From Bacteroidales bacterium UBA5226 (GTDB lineage Bacteria; Bacteroidota; Bacteroidia; Bacteroidales; UBA932): 37,692 nucleotides of DNA. The notes beneath the pieces are model-generated. The model worked only from the letters and a program-made list of their open reading frames with translations. It was not told the DNA's origin and did no database searches. The stretch covers positions 70,329 through 108,020 of the forward strand of contig DHUU01000016.1 in NCBI GenBank assembly GCA_002409325.1, written 5' to 3'. The translations under genes and the position numbers were made by a program. Of the stretch, positions 1 to 9,037 are shown piece by piece; the stretch's first letter is position 1; each line of letters starts with the position of its first letter.

Positions 1-423
1 CGGCTTGTGATCCGGCTTGTGATCTGGCTTATGAATATGTCCCGAGGCCGGTTTTTGTTCAGATTTTTGTCCTTGTCCTTGTTCTTGCCCTTGTCCGGGT
101 CCTTGCTTTAAGGATTTGGGTTCTGTTTTTTTCGTTTCCGGCAGGGGAGGCTTATTATCTTTGCCCTGCTCAGGAGCCGGGAATATCTCACCTGTCTGCT
201 GGGTCGCTTTTTGTTTCTGTGCGCGATTGGCAGTTTTGGTTTTTATATTGGTTTTATTGGCAGAAGAAGGAGTGGAAGCAGCCCCTGATTCGGCCTGAAC
301 GTCAAGAATCTGGTATATCAGTTCATTTTTTGCATAGGATTCAACCTTTTTGATATCCAATGTGTTTGCTATTCTATGGAGTTCCTCCATAGACTTGCTG
401 CTAAGCTCAATGATGTCGTACAT
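1..423 (-). CDS. rho: Transcription termination factor Rho, N-terminal part (cut by window edge)
   Basis: Reading the minus strand from an ATG at 421-423 gives MYDIIELSSKSMEELHRIAN, then a stretch ending in a Lys-rich ELIYQILD helix. This is the SAP-like N-terminal domain of Rho, the hexameric RNA helicase that ends transcription. From about residue 45 the sequence becomes low in complexity: Thr/Ala/Lys-rich, then a GQGQEQGQGQ run, then DHKP repeats at the window edge. A long disordered insertion between the N-terminal helices and the RNA-binding domain is typical of Bacteroidetes Rho. The RNA-binding and ATPase domains lie outside the window, so the assignment rests on about 45 ordered residues and the insertion. 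A TATCTTTG promoter box lies 56 bp upstream. Confidence 0.85.
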   Translation of the reverse strand, partial: MYDIIELSSKSMEELHRIANTLDIKKVESYAKNELIYQILDVQAESGAASTPSSANKTNIKTKTANRAQKQKATQQTGEIFPAPEQGKDNKPPLPETKKTEPKSLKQGPGQGQEQGQGQKSEQKPASGHIHKPDHKPDHKP

Positions 424-478
424 TAAAGAAAAGATGTTTAAAATAGGGTTAAAGCTGCGGAATGAAGCTAAGACGGCA

Positions 479-486
479 CAAAGATA
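479..486 (-). promoter_or_regulatory. -7 promoter box for rho
   Basis: The minus strand reads TATCTTTG, a full match to the Bacteroidetes -7 consensus TANNTTTG. It lies between the lptD stop codon and the rho start, leaving a leader of about 50 nt. I see no clear -33 TTTG. Since lptD and rho share a strand, this would let rho be transcribed separately. Confidence 0.55.
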
Positions 487-496
487 GAAAAAAATT

Positions 497-3265
497 TTAA
501 TTATCCCAGAAACTGGAATTCTTCTTGTATTGCAACAGATCGGCAAGGGCAGAAGCTTTGGCCGCTATGCGAAAGCTCCAGCTCTCCCACTGGCCGTTGG
601 GCACCCATGAAAAGGATATCTGAAAGCAATGCAGGTCATAGGTGGCGCTGAGCTGTGTGGTTGTCAGTTTGAATTTCATCATATCCAACCCGCTTCTTAT
701 GTTGATGCTTAAATCTTTAGTCAGTTTAACCTGTGCGGAAAATCCAAGAGTCTGATTAAAATTGTGGTTAACATTTAATTTTTCGTTGGCGTAGGTATAC
801 GTTTTATTATAGGAAAAACTGTAATTCAGATTGACGGACCAGGGGATCTCCGGGTCCATATAGTAAACCCATCCTCCTGGTATGTATTCCCCTGTAAGGG
901 GATCTTCATAGATCAGCTGATAGGCATTGTTCCTGGTTTTTTCGCCACCACCGTTAAATGAGTAGGAAGTGGAGAAGCTGGCATTGGTGAGCCTGGCCGG
1001 ACTTCCCGTTTTAACAACATTCAGGATGTTGATCCGCTGGCCGCGCTGGTCAACCGCATAGGGATCAAACATGGCGTTGGCATTAATGCCTAGTTTTTCA
1101 AAAATCGAAGTAGATAATGTTACGTTGATGTTGGACAGTCGCATTGAATCGGCCAGAAAATTGTAGGAACCGCTCAATGAAAGATTGTCTATAAGCTTGA
1201 TTTTCTTGAGCCCTCCGTTTTCGGTCGTGTCTTTCTTGTTGAATACTTTTGCTTCCAGGTTGTTGCCCAACGAAAAGCTAATGGCCGCTGTACGGCCTTT
1301 AGAGGGAGGACCGTATACAGACTTGCTGTATTTGTTGTATTCCACAGAATATTCCCTGCCCAGGCTGTCAGTATAGTCCAACGTTACAAAACCGTTGCTT
1401 TTTGTCCCCAGTTCCGGGCGGTAACTAAAACTGACAGAGGGGGTTATCATATGACGGATTGCCCGGAGTTTTCCGGAAGGCTTGAAATTGAATCTGCCAT
1501 ATATCCTTGTGGACATTGAAACCCCTCCGGAATAGGATTGTGTTATTCCAAATTCGCTGAAGGGTTTGGACATTTCAGAAACAACCTTTTGTTGCGCAGG
1601 ATCAAATGATCTGGTTTCGCTCATAAAATGCCAATTCATGCCATAACTTACCGTAGGCGTGAAATTCAAGTATTTAAGCAGTGTGAAACTTGGCAGTCCT
1701 ATGGCAAAATTATGTTGCATCCCTGCCTTGTAATCATCCCAGAAATCCGGCTGGCCGAATTGGGAAGACTTGAAATTCAACTTGTTTTGAAAAGCCGTGT
1801 TATAACTCAGGCTGATATCCTCGTAAAAGCGTTTTTTCCCAACCCGTTCCTTACGCTTGAAAGGATTGATACGGCTCATGGTAAGGGTCAGGTTAGGCAA
1901 AGTCAGGGCGTAGGATGAGTCCCTGTTGTTCTGACTATGCAAAAAATTGATGGAAAGGTTGAAAGGGGTTCCTGCAAACGTTTTTGCATAAGATATGCTG
2001 GAAGATGTCTGGGATTGCAGCGCTTCGTCTATGGACTGGCTGTTGAAACGGTTGTTGGTCGGACTGGAAAAATTCACCGAGGCGCTGAAAGAAGTTCCGG
2101 GACGTTTCTTTGGATCCTGTGTATGACTCCACCGGATGGAAAAATCACCCGATTCCTGGTAATCGGCAGACCCTCTCTCACCGGTCACGTTCTTTGAATA
2201 ATTCACATTCAGACTACCGTTGTATTTATACCTGTTCTTGTACCGGGCCGTTCCCTTTACTGCCCAGGATCCCATAGAGTAAATATCCCCTGTGACGGAA
2301 AAATCAAGGTAATCCCCAAACACAAAATAATAGCCCAGATCCCTTAGAAAAAAACCACGCGCGACCTCTTCACCATAAGAAGGGATGAGCAGGCCCCCGG
2401 AGCGTTCCGGGCGTTTGGGAACAAAACCAAAAGGAACGACTATGGGAGTAGGCACATCTTCGATCACCACATAGGAAGGCCCGAAAATGGTCTGGCCCAC
2501 ATTCCCGTCTTCATCGGCTGTAATTTTTGCATTGGTCATGTTCAGGTAAAAATGGGGTTCCTCCGCATCGCAGGTTGTGTATTTTCCTCCCTTTATGTTT
2601 ACGGAGTTGTCGGGCATCTTTTTAAGTCTCGTCCCATGAAGGAATCCTTGCTCGTCCTGTGTTACCATGTTGTTGATGCGGGCCTTGCGAGAAGTGAAAT
2701 TGTAAAACAATGATTCCATCTCGTAGTTGTTGCTCCCCTCTTTCATCACAGGTTTTCCCTGCATGACACCGGTTGAGTCTATCACCCCGGTAGCAAAAAC
2801 AGTCCTGGTATCTGCATTGTATTCCATGTATTGGGCCGTGATCTCCATATTATCGTATGTGACCTTGACATCTCCATAATAATACAGCATGGTTTTTCCG
2901 TCCCGGAAATCTTCCACTATGGAATCCCGGGCAGTAGAAAAAGCCGGGGCTTCCAGTTGTGTGTGTGCACGGATACTGTCCATGCGGGCAAGACTGTCCA
3001 GATCTGCAACAGACAAACCTACTGCCGCCTGTTCCAGTCCGGTATACCGGCTAAAGGCCTTCCACATAAGAGCCAAGGGTGTTTGTTCTGGTCTTGAGGT
3101 TACCGGTGTATAGAGGTTTTTTTTGTACAACTCACTTACCGGAGCAATCGCATTTTCAGGAATCCGCTTCTGCTGCGAGTGTAGGATTGATGTTCCCAGG
3201 AAAAGGAACACCAGACAACATATCGTATGCAAAATACTTTTATTATCTTTGTCTTCAGCAGACAT
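497..3265 (-). CDS. lptD: LPS-assembly outer-membrane protein LptD
   Basis: LptD is the outer-membrane beta-barrel that, with LptE, inserts lipopolysaccharide into the outer leaflet. The N-terminus has a hydrophobic signal segment (about residues 15-30, ending HSQ). An OstA/LptA-like periplasmic domain follows at roughly 125-240 (YYYGDVKVTYDN, then EITAQYMEYN). The rest, rich in alternating aromatic and polar beta-strands, is the barrel, running to the C-terminus (SFRIAAKAS...SFWDN). At about 920 residues it is long, as is usual in Bacteroidetes. I chose the ATG at 3263-3265; an in-frame TTG three codons upstream is less likely. The gene is divergent from the amidase and its 5' end overlaps the amidase promoter region. 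Confidence 0.9.
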   Translation of the reverse strand: MSAEDKDNKSILHTICCLVFLFLGTSILHSQQKRIPENAIAPVSELYKKNLYTPVTSRPEQTPLALMWKAFSRYTGLEQAAVGLSVADLDSLARMDSIRAHTQLEAPAFSTARDSIVEDFRDGKTMLYYYGDVKVTYDNMEITAQYMEYNADTRTVFATGVIDSTGVMQGKPVMKEGSNNYEMESLFYNFTSRKARINNMVTQDEQGFLHGTRLKKMPDNSVNIKGGKYTTCDAEEPHFYLNMTNAKITADEDGNVGQTIFGPSYVVIEDVPTPIVVPFGFVPKRPERSGGLLIPSYGEEVARGFFLRDLGYYFVFGDYLDFSVTGDIYSMGSWAVKGTARYKNRYKYNGSLNVNYSKNVTGERGSADYQESGDFSIRWSHTQDPKKRPGTSFSASVNFSSPTNNRFNSQSIDEALQSQTSSSISYAKTFAGTPFNLSINFLHSQNNRDSSYALTLPNLTLTMSRINPFKRKERVGKKRFYEDISLSYNTAFQNKLNFKSSQFGQPDFWDDYKAGMQHNFAIGLPSFTLLKYLNFTPTVSYGMNWHFMSETRSFDPAQQKVVSEMSKPFSEFGITQSYSGGVSMSTRIYGRFNFKPSGKLRAIRHMITPSVSFSYRPELGTKSNGFVTLDYTDSLGREYSVEYNKYSKSVYGPPSKGRTAAISFSLGNNLEAKVFNKKDTTENGGLKKIKLIDNLSLSGSYNFLADSMRLSNINVTLSTSIFEKLGINANAMFDPYAVDQRGQRINILNVVKTGSPARLTNASFSTSYSFNGGGEKTRNNAYQLIYEDPLTGEYIPGGWVYYMDPEIPWSVNLNYSFSYNKTYTYANEKLNVNHNFNQTLGFSAQVKLTKDLSINIRSGLDMMKFKLTTTQLSATYDLHCFQISFSWVPNGQWESWSFRIAAKASALADLLQYKKNSSFWDN
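3244..3251 (+). promoter_or_regulatory. -7 promoter box for the amidase gene
   Basis: TATCTTTG, a full TANNTTTG match, lies 29 bp before the amidase ATG at 3281. It falls inside the first codons of lptD on the other strand. Confidence 0.5.
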
Positions 3266-3271
3266 AAGTTG

Positions 3272-3279
3272 CAAATATA
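3272..3279 (-). promoter_or_regulatory. -7 promoter box for lptD
   Basis: The minus strand reads TATATTTG, a full TANNTTTG match ending only 6 bp before the chosen lptD ATG (3265). Transcription would begin at or next to the start codon, giving a leaderless or nearly leaderless mRNA. Alternatively the true start is a downstream codon such as the in-frame TTG a few codons inside. Confidence 0.45.
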
Positions 3280-3280
3280 T

Positions 3281-4381
3281 ATGAAAAAACTGATTCCTGT
3301 GCTGGTTGTCATTTTCACTATTTGCAATTCGTATGCCATCATGAGCCAGAACGTTTCAGGGCCTTTTATCCGTAAAATTGTGATAGATCCTGGCCACGGA
3401 GGTCATGATCCGGGGGCTTTGAGCCCGGACAGGAAACTCAGGGAAAAAGACATCAACCTGTCTGTTGCCAGATACCTGGGCCAGGAAATTAATAAGAATT
3501 ATCCCGACATAGAGGTCATTTACTCCCGTAATAAGGATGTTGCCGTAGACCTGGATAAAAGGGGAACTTTGGCCACGGAACAACATGCAGATCTTTTCAT
3601 CTCGATTCATGTGAATTCTACCAGAAGAAATACATCGGTGGCACTGGGTCCGGAAACCTGGGTGTTTGGCGGGGACAGGAGTCGAAGAAACGATGACAGC
3701 TACGATGTGGTGTTGAAAGAAAATGAAGTGATCAGGTTTGAAGAAGATTATAAAACCAAGTATGAGGGATTTGACCCCAACAACCCCCAATCGATGATCG
3801 TCTTCAACTTTCAGAAAGATGCCATCATGAGGCAATCCAGGATCCTGGGCACATGTATTCAGCAATCCCTAAGGCAGGGTCCCTTGAGGGGGGTTGAAAA
3901 AGACAGGGGCATGAAAGAGGGCGGCTTTGTTGTTCTGGCCTACTGTTCTATGCCTGCTGTACTTGTGGAGCTGGGTTTCTTAAATAGCAGCACAGACAGA
4001 AAGGTCTTTAACTCAGATGAAGGCCGCAGAAACCTTGCCCGGCAACTCTTTTTCGGATTTGAAAAATATATGGAGACCTATGCCGAAAACGGGAAAAACA
4101 CCCTGAATAATAATATTGGGGAAGTGCAGGCTGAAAAACTTTACCGGGTCCAGGTAATGGCTTCTATGGAAAAGCTCTCTGCCTCGGAAAACGTCTTCAG
4201 TTCCTATCCTCAAATCCAATATATCCTGTGTCCAGGGCAAATTTACAAGTATAAATATACTCTGGGTGATTTCAAAAGTTTTGAGGAAGCCCAGGAGTAT
4301 TGCATTAAACTGCGATCCGGTCATTTTCCTGATGCCTTTGTTATTGCCGTCAAAGATGGTCAATTGGTCCCTGTTAACTAA
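3281..4381 (+). CDS. N-acetylmuramoyl-L-alanine amidase with SPOR-like C-terminus
   Basis: This is a periplasmic zinc amidase that cleaves the bond between N-acetylmuramic acid and L-alanine in peptidoglycan during cell separation. The signal peptide is MKKLIPVLVVIFTICNSYA. The Amidase_3 domain follows, with IDPGHGGHDPGA (first zinc His), LREKDINL (zinc Glu), FISIHVNS (second zinc His) and LVELGFLNSS (catalytic Glu). After a linker, residues from about 285 (LYRVQVMAS, YKYTLGDFKSFEEAQ) resemble a SPOR domain, which binds denuded glycan at division sites. A longer in-frame start at 3227 exists, but the ATG at 3281 begins a clean signal peptide 29 bp after a promoter box. The MCE gene follows 6 bp downstream, probably in the same transcript. 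Confidence 0.9.
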   Translation: MKKLIPVLVVIFTICNSYAIMSQNVSGPFIRKIVIDPGHGGHDPGALSPDRKLREKDINLSVARYLGQEINKNYPDIEVIYSRNKDVAVDLDKRGTLATEQHADLFISIHVNSTRRNTSVALGPETWVFGGDRSRRNDDSYDVVLKENEVIRFEEDYKTKYEGFDPNNPQSMIVFNFQKDAIMRQSRILGTCIQQSLRQGPLRGVEKDRGMKEGGFVVLAYCSMPAVLVELGFLNSSTDRKVFNSDEGRRNLARQLFFGFEKYMETYAENGKNTLNNNIGEVQAEKLYRVQVMASMEKLSASENVFSSYPQIQYILCPGQIYKYKYTLGDFKSFEEAQEYCIKLRSGHFPDAFVIAVKDGQLVPVN

Positions 4382-4387
4382 ATCATA

Positions 4388-5308
4388 ATGAAAGACAGAA
4401 AGTTCTCCCGTGAGTTGAAGCTGGGTTTTTTTTCCCTGATAGTTCTTGTTGCCTTATATTTTGTCATACAGTTCCTTAAAGGTAACGACCTGTTCCGTGG
4501 AACCACTACATACTACGCCATATATCCTAATGTAGCCGGTCTGGCTCCTACCAGTCCTGTTTCTGTCCTGGGACTTACAGCCGGAACAATTGACAGGATA
4601 GACTTTGACCAGGAAAAGCAGCAAATGGTAGTGACAATCAGGTTGAAAAAGGATTTCCGATTACCAATGGGGACAGTAGCCCAGATCTACAGTGCAGATA
4701 TTTTGGGAGGCAAAGCTGTACAGCTTCTTCTGGGTGATTCCCCCGGCTGGCAGAAGCCGGGCGATACATTGGGAGTATCTGTTGAACGTGACCTAATAAG
4801 TATGCTTACAACAGAGATCGTATCACTCAAAGACGATATTTCGCTTCTAACAGCCAACCTGAACCAGACCGTTCTGCAGCTTAACGATATCCTGGACAGC
4901 ACGAACCGGGATAATATCAGGCAAAGCCTTGCCCGCCTGAACACAACACTGGGGCATATCAACACCCTGACAGAAACCCTGGATCTGAATGCCGCAGGCA
5001 TAGACAGGATATTTCTGGGTGTTGACACCCTGGCCACGGGCCTGAACAGGGCGATGGGTGATCTGGGGGCCACACTGGATAACTTTGAGGATATTTCTTC
5101 GGGATTAAAGGATGCAGATCTTGCAGGTACTGTGGATGGCCTTCGTCAGTTACTCGATAACCTGAGCGATCCGGAGGGCACTTTGTCCCTGCTGGGCTCC
5201 GATCCCGGACTGTATCATACGGTAACCGATGTTATCTCAAGGGCAGATTCACTGATCCGTCTGATTAGTGAAAATCCAAAAAAATACCTTAGAATAACCG
5301 TTTTTTAA
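4388..5308 (+). CDS. MlaD/MCE-family phospholipid transport substrate-binding protein
   Basis: The protein has one N-terminal membrane helix (LGFFSLIVLVALYFVIQF, about residues 12-29) and then an MCE domain (about 36-115, with YYAIYPNVAGL, SPVSVLGLTAGTIDRI and DILGGKAVQLLLGD). The C-terminal half is a helical, probably coiled-coil region. MCE proteins form hexameric rings that bind lipid for an ABC permease and ATPase moving phospholipid between inner and outer membranes. No MlaE-like permease or MlaF-like ATPase is adjacent, so its partners must be encoded elsewhere. The gene lies 6 bp after the amidase. The length of 306 residues fits Bacteroidetes MlaD homologues. Confidence 0.85.
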   Translation: MKDRKFSRELKLGFFSLIVLVALYFVIQFLKGNDLFRGTTTYYAIYPNVAGLAPTSPVSVLGLTAGTIDRIDFDQEKQQMVVTIRLKKDFRLPMGTVAQIYSADILGGKAVQLLLGDSPGWQKPGDTLGVSVERDLISMLTTEIVSLKDDISLLTANLNQTVLQLNDILDSTNRDNIRQSLARLNTTLGHINTLTETLDLNAAGIDRIFLGVDTLATGLNRAMGDLGATLDNFEDISSGLKDADLAGTVDGLRQLLDNLSDPEGTLSLLGSDPGLYHTVTDVISRADSLIRLISENPKKYLRITVF

Positions 5309-5485
5309 ACATTTTATTTTTGTCTCAAATTGTGATGTGTCAACAGAAAGCGAAAATTGCCGTTTTCTAAACACCTGATTATCTGTGTGTTAAAATTTAT
5401 GATTTTTTCTTGTTGATTCTTAGAACGTTATTGTTTTTTTTTAAAATCCAAGCGTTTTTCATTTTTTTTTACCGTTTTTTTCAAC

Positions 5486-5493
5486 CATTTTTG
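5486..5493 (+). promoter_or_regulatory. Candidate -7 promoter box for dnaA
   Basis: CATTTTTG matches TANNTTTG at all fixed positions but the first, and lies 25 bp before the dnaA ATG. The surrounding 210-bp gap (5309-5518) is very AT-rich with T-tracts. I found no convincing DnaA box (TTATNCACA) in it. Confidence 0.35.
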
Positions 5494-5518
5494 TACAACA
5501 AAACCCCCTGATCAAAAT

Positions 5519-6934
5519 ATGGTTCCGTCTCCTCACAAAATTGTATGGAATAATTGTCTGAATATCATTAAGGATAATATTCAACCTTCTAGTTTCAGTA
5601 CCTGGTTTGAACCTATCGTGCCATTGAAACTTAAAAGCAATGTTCTAACCATAGAGGTCCCCTCTCATTTTTTTAGGGAATATATAGAAGAACATTTCAT
5701 AGACCTGCTGGGTCATTCACTCAGAAAAGAACTGGGAAGCACAGCAAAGCTTGAATACTGTGTCAAGGTGGACTCTCACAGCAAGGGAATGCCCCTACCG
5801 CAGCAGGGGCAGGCACAATTCCAGAACAAAACAATACCCTTTTCAAGGATAAACAGGGATGAAATAGCCAGTCCCTACGTTATCCCGGGTATACGCCAGC
5901 TAAAGATTGATCCTCAGCTGAATGCCGCCTATTCGTTTGATAATTTTGTGGAAGGACCTTGCAACCGCCTTGCCCGTACAGCCGGCCTGAGCATTGCTGA
6001 AAAACCGGGAGGGCCTTTCAATCCGTTGTTTGTTTACGGAGGTTCCGGCCTGGGGAAAACCCACCTGGGACAAGCCATCGGGATTGAAATAAAGAAACTG
6101 ATGCCCGAAAAAATCGTCTTGTACGTCTCGGCCAATCTTTTCCAGATCCAGTTCATGGACGCAGCCAATGTTAAAAACAAGCTCACCGACTTCATGCACT
6201 TTTATCAAATGATTGATGTGCTGATCATTGATGATGTACAGGATTTTGCCGGTAAACCGGGAACACAGAATGCCTATTTCAACATTTTCAATCATTTACA
6301 TCAGTCTGGAAAGCAACTTATTCTGACAAGCGATAAAGCACCCGTAGATCTTAAGGACTTGGACGACAGGTTGTTGTCAAGATTCAAATGGGGACTCTCC
6401 GCCGAATTGCAAAGTCCCGACTACGCCACACGGCTGGCCATCCTGGAAAAGAAATGTTACAACGAGGGCGTGGAAGTTCCGCGGGAAGTTCTTGAGTTTA
6501 TTGCCAGCCAGTTGACTACAAATATCCGTGAAATTGAAGGCACATTCTGGTCATTGCTAGCCCAGTCAACCTTCAACAAGCAGCCCGTTACCCTTAAGCT
6601 TGCCCAGGGCATAATTGACAGGCTGGTCAATACCACACCCAGAGAAGTATCTGTGCAGGATATTCAGAAGACGGTATGCACTTATTTTGGCATTACCCAG
6701 GATGTTCTCCTGTCAAAGACAAGAAAACGGGAAATATGTCAGGCCCGGCAAATTGCCATGTATCTGAGCCGGAATTTGACAAAGAATTCCCTGTCTTCCA
6801 TCGGATCCATGATAGGCGGAAAGGACCATGCAACCGTACTGCACTCATGCAATACTGTGTGCAACCTGATGGATACTGACCGTATGTTCCGCCAATACGT
6901 GACCGACATTGAGAAACGTCTCAAGAACGGTTAA
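5519..6934 (+). CDS. dnaA: Chromosomal replication initiator protein DnaA
   Basis: DnaA binds DnaA boxes at the origin and melts it to start replication. All four domains are present. Domain I (residues 1-85) contains IVWNNCLNIIKDNI and STWFEPIVPL. Domain II is a short linker. The AAA+ domain has Walker A GGSGLGKTHL (174-183), Walker B LIIDDVQDF (235-243), and DRLLSRFKWGL as the sensor/arginine-finger region. The C-terminal DNA-binding helix-turn-helix carries the signature GGKDHATVLHSCNTV. The length of 471 residues is normal. The gap upstream lacks recognisable DnaA boxes, so nothing here shows that oriC is adjacent. pepD follows 11 bp downstream, so the two may share a transcript. Confidence 0.97.
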   Translation: MVPSPHKIVWNNCLNIIKDNIQPSSFSTWFEPIVPLKLKSNVLTIEVPSHFFREYIEEHFIDLLGHSLRKELGSTAKLEYCVKVDSHSKGMPLPQQGQAQFQNKTIPFSRINRDEIASPYVIPGIRQLKIDPQLNAAYSFDNFVEGPCNRLARTAGLSIAEKPGGPFNPLFVYGGSGLGKTHLGQAIGIEIKKLMPEKIVLYVSANLFQIQFMDAANVKNKLTDFMHFYQMIDVLIIDDVQDFAGKPGTQNAYFNIFNHLHQSGKQLILTSDKAPVDLKDLDDRLLSRFKWGLSAELQSPDYATRLAILEKKCYNEGVEVPREVLEFIASQLTTNIREIEGTFWSLLAQSTFNKQPVTLKLAQGIIDRLVNTTPREVSVQDIQKTVCTYFGITQDVLLSKTRKREICQARQIAMYLSRNLTKNSLSSIGSMIGGKDHATVLHSCNTVCNLMDTDRMFRQYVTDIEKRLKNG

Positions 6935-6945
6935 ACCCCATCATA

Positions 6946-8394
6946 ATGAACAATCCGGAACCCACTTCCCTATTTAACTTTTTTTTTGAAATCTGCAGGA
7001 TTCCCCGCGAAAGCGGCAACGAATCGGGCATGACCCGCTATCTGGAACAATTTGCCAAAGAACGCAAACTGGAATACCAGAAAGACAAGGCAGGCAACGT
7101 TGTAATCCGGAAGGCTGCCTCGGCCGGTAAAGAAAACAGCCCCTGCGTGATTTTACAAAGCCATACCGATATGGTTTGCGAAAAAAATGCCGATACCGTT
7201 TTTGATTTTTCCAAAGACGCCATACAGTGTTACATTGAGGATGGCTGGCTCAGGGCCAGGGGTACCACCCTCGGGGCCGATGATGGCATAGGGGTTGCTG
7301 CCTCCCTTGCAGTACTGGATAATGATTCCCTGGAGCACGGACCGCTGGAGTGTCTTTTCACGGTTTCAGAAGAAACAGGCCTGGACGGGGCGCGCGCTGT
7401 AGCACCCGGTTTTATAAAGGGAACTATCCTATTGAACCTGGACTCGGAAGATGAGGGAGAAGTCTTTATTGGCTGCGCCGGCGGAATTGACACAACGGCC
7501 CAATTTACATACCGTACCAGGACCGTTCCTTTGCATGGTGTTATAGCCTTTGATGTGAGCATTACAGGGGGAACCGGCGGTCACAGTGGTGACGAGATCC
7601 ACAAGGACCTCTGCAATGCAGTTCAGGTTTTGGCGCGATTTTTATGGAAAGCTCAGCAAGATCTGAATATTGACATCAGCTCCCTGTCGGGTGGTAACAA
7701 ACGGAATGCAATCGCTAGGGAGGCCGGTGCCGTATGTGTGGTAAGAAAAAAAGATGAAGCTGCGTTCAGGAAATTATTCCTGGATCTGGCCGGGGAATGG
7801 GAAAAAGAATACAAACATACCGATCCGGGACTACAAAGCCAGGTTGTATCCTGCCCGCTCCCAGAGACGGTAATTGATAAAAAAACAGCTCACAGACTCA
7901 TATCTGCATTGTATTCCTGTCCTCACGGAGTGCTGGCCATGAGTAAAGAAGTTCCGGGACTGGTGGAGACATCAACCAACCTGGCTTCTGTAAAAATGGA
8001 AACGGACAGCAATGTGATCCGTATTGGAAGCAGTCAGCGGAGTGCCATAAACTCTTCACGCAGAAATGCGGCCTCCCGGATCGAAAGCCTCTTCCTTCTT
8101 GCCAAAGCACAAGTGACACACCAGGGAGAATACCCCGGCTGGGCCCCCAACCCCGATTCTCCCATCCTGAAGGTATGCGAGCAGGCGTACAAAACATTGT
8201 TCAACACACCGGCTAAAGTCAAAGCAATCCATGCCGGGCTGGAATGTGGAATTTTTCTGGACGCCTTTCCATACCTGGATATGATATCGTTCGGCCCGAC
8301 ATTAAAAGGAGTCCATTCTCCGGCAGAAAGGCTTGACATAGAAAGTACACGAAAGTTCTGGAATTTACTTCTCCAAATCCTTAAAATGGTCTGA
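6946..8394 (+). CDS. pepD: Aminoacyl-histidine dipeptidase (M20C family)
   Basis: This cytosolic zinc peptidase hydrolyses Xaa-His dipeptides such as carnosine, and other dipeptides. Metal and catalytic motifs of the family are visible in order: LQSHTDMV, GTTLGADDGIG, FTVSEETGLDGA (general-base Glu), LNLDSEDEGEV, the dimerisation-domain GGTGGHSGDEI, and HAGLECGIF near the C-terminus followed by the HSPAERLD segment. The length of 482 residues matches PepD. It lies 11 bp after dnaA and is separated from rpe by a single base, suggesting translational coupling of pepD and rpe. The link to dnaA looks positional rather than functional. Confidence 0.93.
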   Translation: MNNPEPTSLFNFFFEICRIPRESGNESGMTRYLEQFAKERKLEYQKDKAGNVVIRKAASAGKENSPCVILQSHTDMVCEKNADTVFDFSKDAIQCYIEDGWLRARGTTLGADDGIGVAASLAVLDNDSLEHGPLECLFTVSEETGLDGARAVAPGFIKGTILLNLDSEDEGEVFIGCAGGIDTTAQFTYRTRTVPLHGVIAFDVSITGGTGGHSGDEIHKDLCNAVQVLARFLWKAQQDLNIDISSLSGGNKRNAIAREAGAVCVVRKKDEAAFRKLFLDLAGEWEKEYKHTDPGLQSQVVSCPLPETVIDKKTAHRLISALYSCPHGVLAMSKEVPGLVETSTNLASVKMETDSNVIRIGSSQRSAINSSRRNAASRIESLFLLAKAQVTHQGEYPGWAPNPDSPILKVCEQAYKTLFNTPAKVKAIHAGLECGIFLDAFPYLDMISFGPTLKGVHSPAERLDIESTRKFWNLLLQILKMV

Positions 8395-8395
8395 T

Positions 8396-9037
8396 ATGGG
8401 AAAAGTCGCGGTTTCCATGCTTTCATCTGATTTTGGTCACCTGGCCGATTCCTGCCATATGGTCAACAGCAGTAGTGCATGGAGTTTCCACCTGGATGTG
8501 ATGGACGGTGTTTTTGTCCCTAATATATCCTATGGTTTTCCCATCATCCAGGCTATCGCACGTTACGCAAAAAAGCCAATGGATGCCCACCTGATGACAG
8601 TAGATCCTTCCCGCTATTATGAGCGGTACAGGGACCTTGGCGTTGAATGGCTGGCTGTGCACTATGAAACTTGCCCACACCTGAACAGGGACCTGCAGGA
8701 GATACGCCGTCTGGGCATGAAGGCAGGGGTAGCGCTGAATCCGGCCACACCGGTTTCTGTTCTGGAGCAAGCAGTTCACCACGCAGACCTGGTGCTGGTT
8801 ATGTCTGTCAACCCCGGTTTTGGAGGTCAGACTTTTATTGAAGAGTCTGTTGAAAAAATCAACCGACTTCACAGGATCAGGCAAGAAAAAGGACTACGCT
8901 TTGTAATTCAGGTGGACGGTGGAATCAACGTTTCAAATGCCCGGATGCTATACCAGAATGGGGCCGATATCCTGGTTGCCGGCAATTATGTGTTTAATTC
9001 AAAAGACCCGTTGGCAGCGATTAATGCCATTACCTGA
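8396..9037 (+). CDS. rpe: Ribulose-phosphate 3-epimerase
   Basis: This is a pentose-phosphate pathway TIM-barrel enzyme that interconverts ribulose 5-phosphate and xylulose 5-phosphate. Motifs are the N-terminal SMLSSDFGHL, HLDVMDGVFVPNISYG (metal and catalytic residues), DAHLMTVDP, VLVMSVNPGFGGQTFI, and QVDGGIN near the C-terminus with its catalytic Asp. The length of 213 residues is normal. The usual APS at the first strand is VSM here, a mild variation. The ATG begins one base after the pepD stop. The 3' end overlaps the convergent psd gene by 8 bp. Confidence 0.95.
   Translation: MGKVAVSMLSSDFGHLADSCHMVNSSSAWSFHLDVMDGVFVPNISYGFPIIQAIARYAKKPMDAHLMTVDPSRYYERYRDLGVEWLAVHYETCPHLNRDLQEIRRLGMKAGVALNPATPVSVLEQAVHHADLVLVMSVNPGFGGQTFIEESVEKINRLHRIRQEKGLRFVIQVDGGINVSNARMLYQNGADILVAGNYVFNSKDPLAAINAIT

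Noticed and set aside
3227..3280. Longer N-terminus for the amidase
   Set aside because: The in-frame start at 3227 lies upstream of the promoter box and adds 18 residues before an intact signal peptide. The ATG at 3281 is far better.
5309..5518. Replication origin next to dnaA
   Set aside because: The gap is AT-rich with T-tracts, but I find no TTATNCACA box or close variant on either strand. TTATCTGTG near 5382 matches too poorly. dnaA in Bacteroidetes is often not beside oriC.
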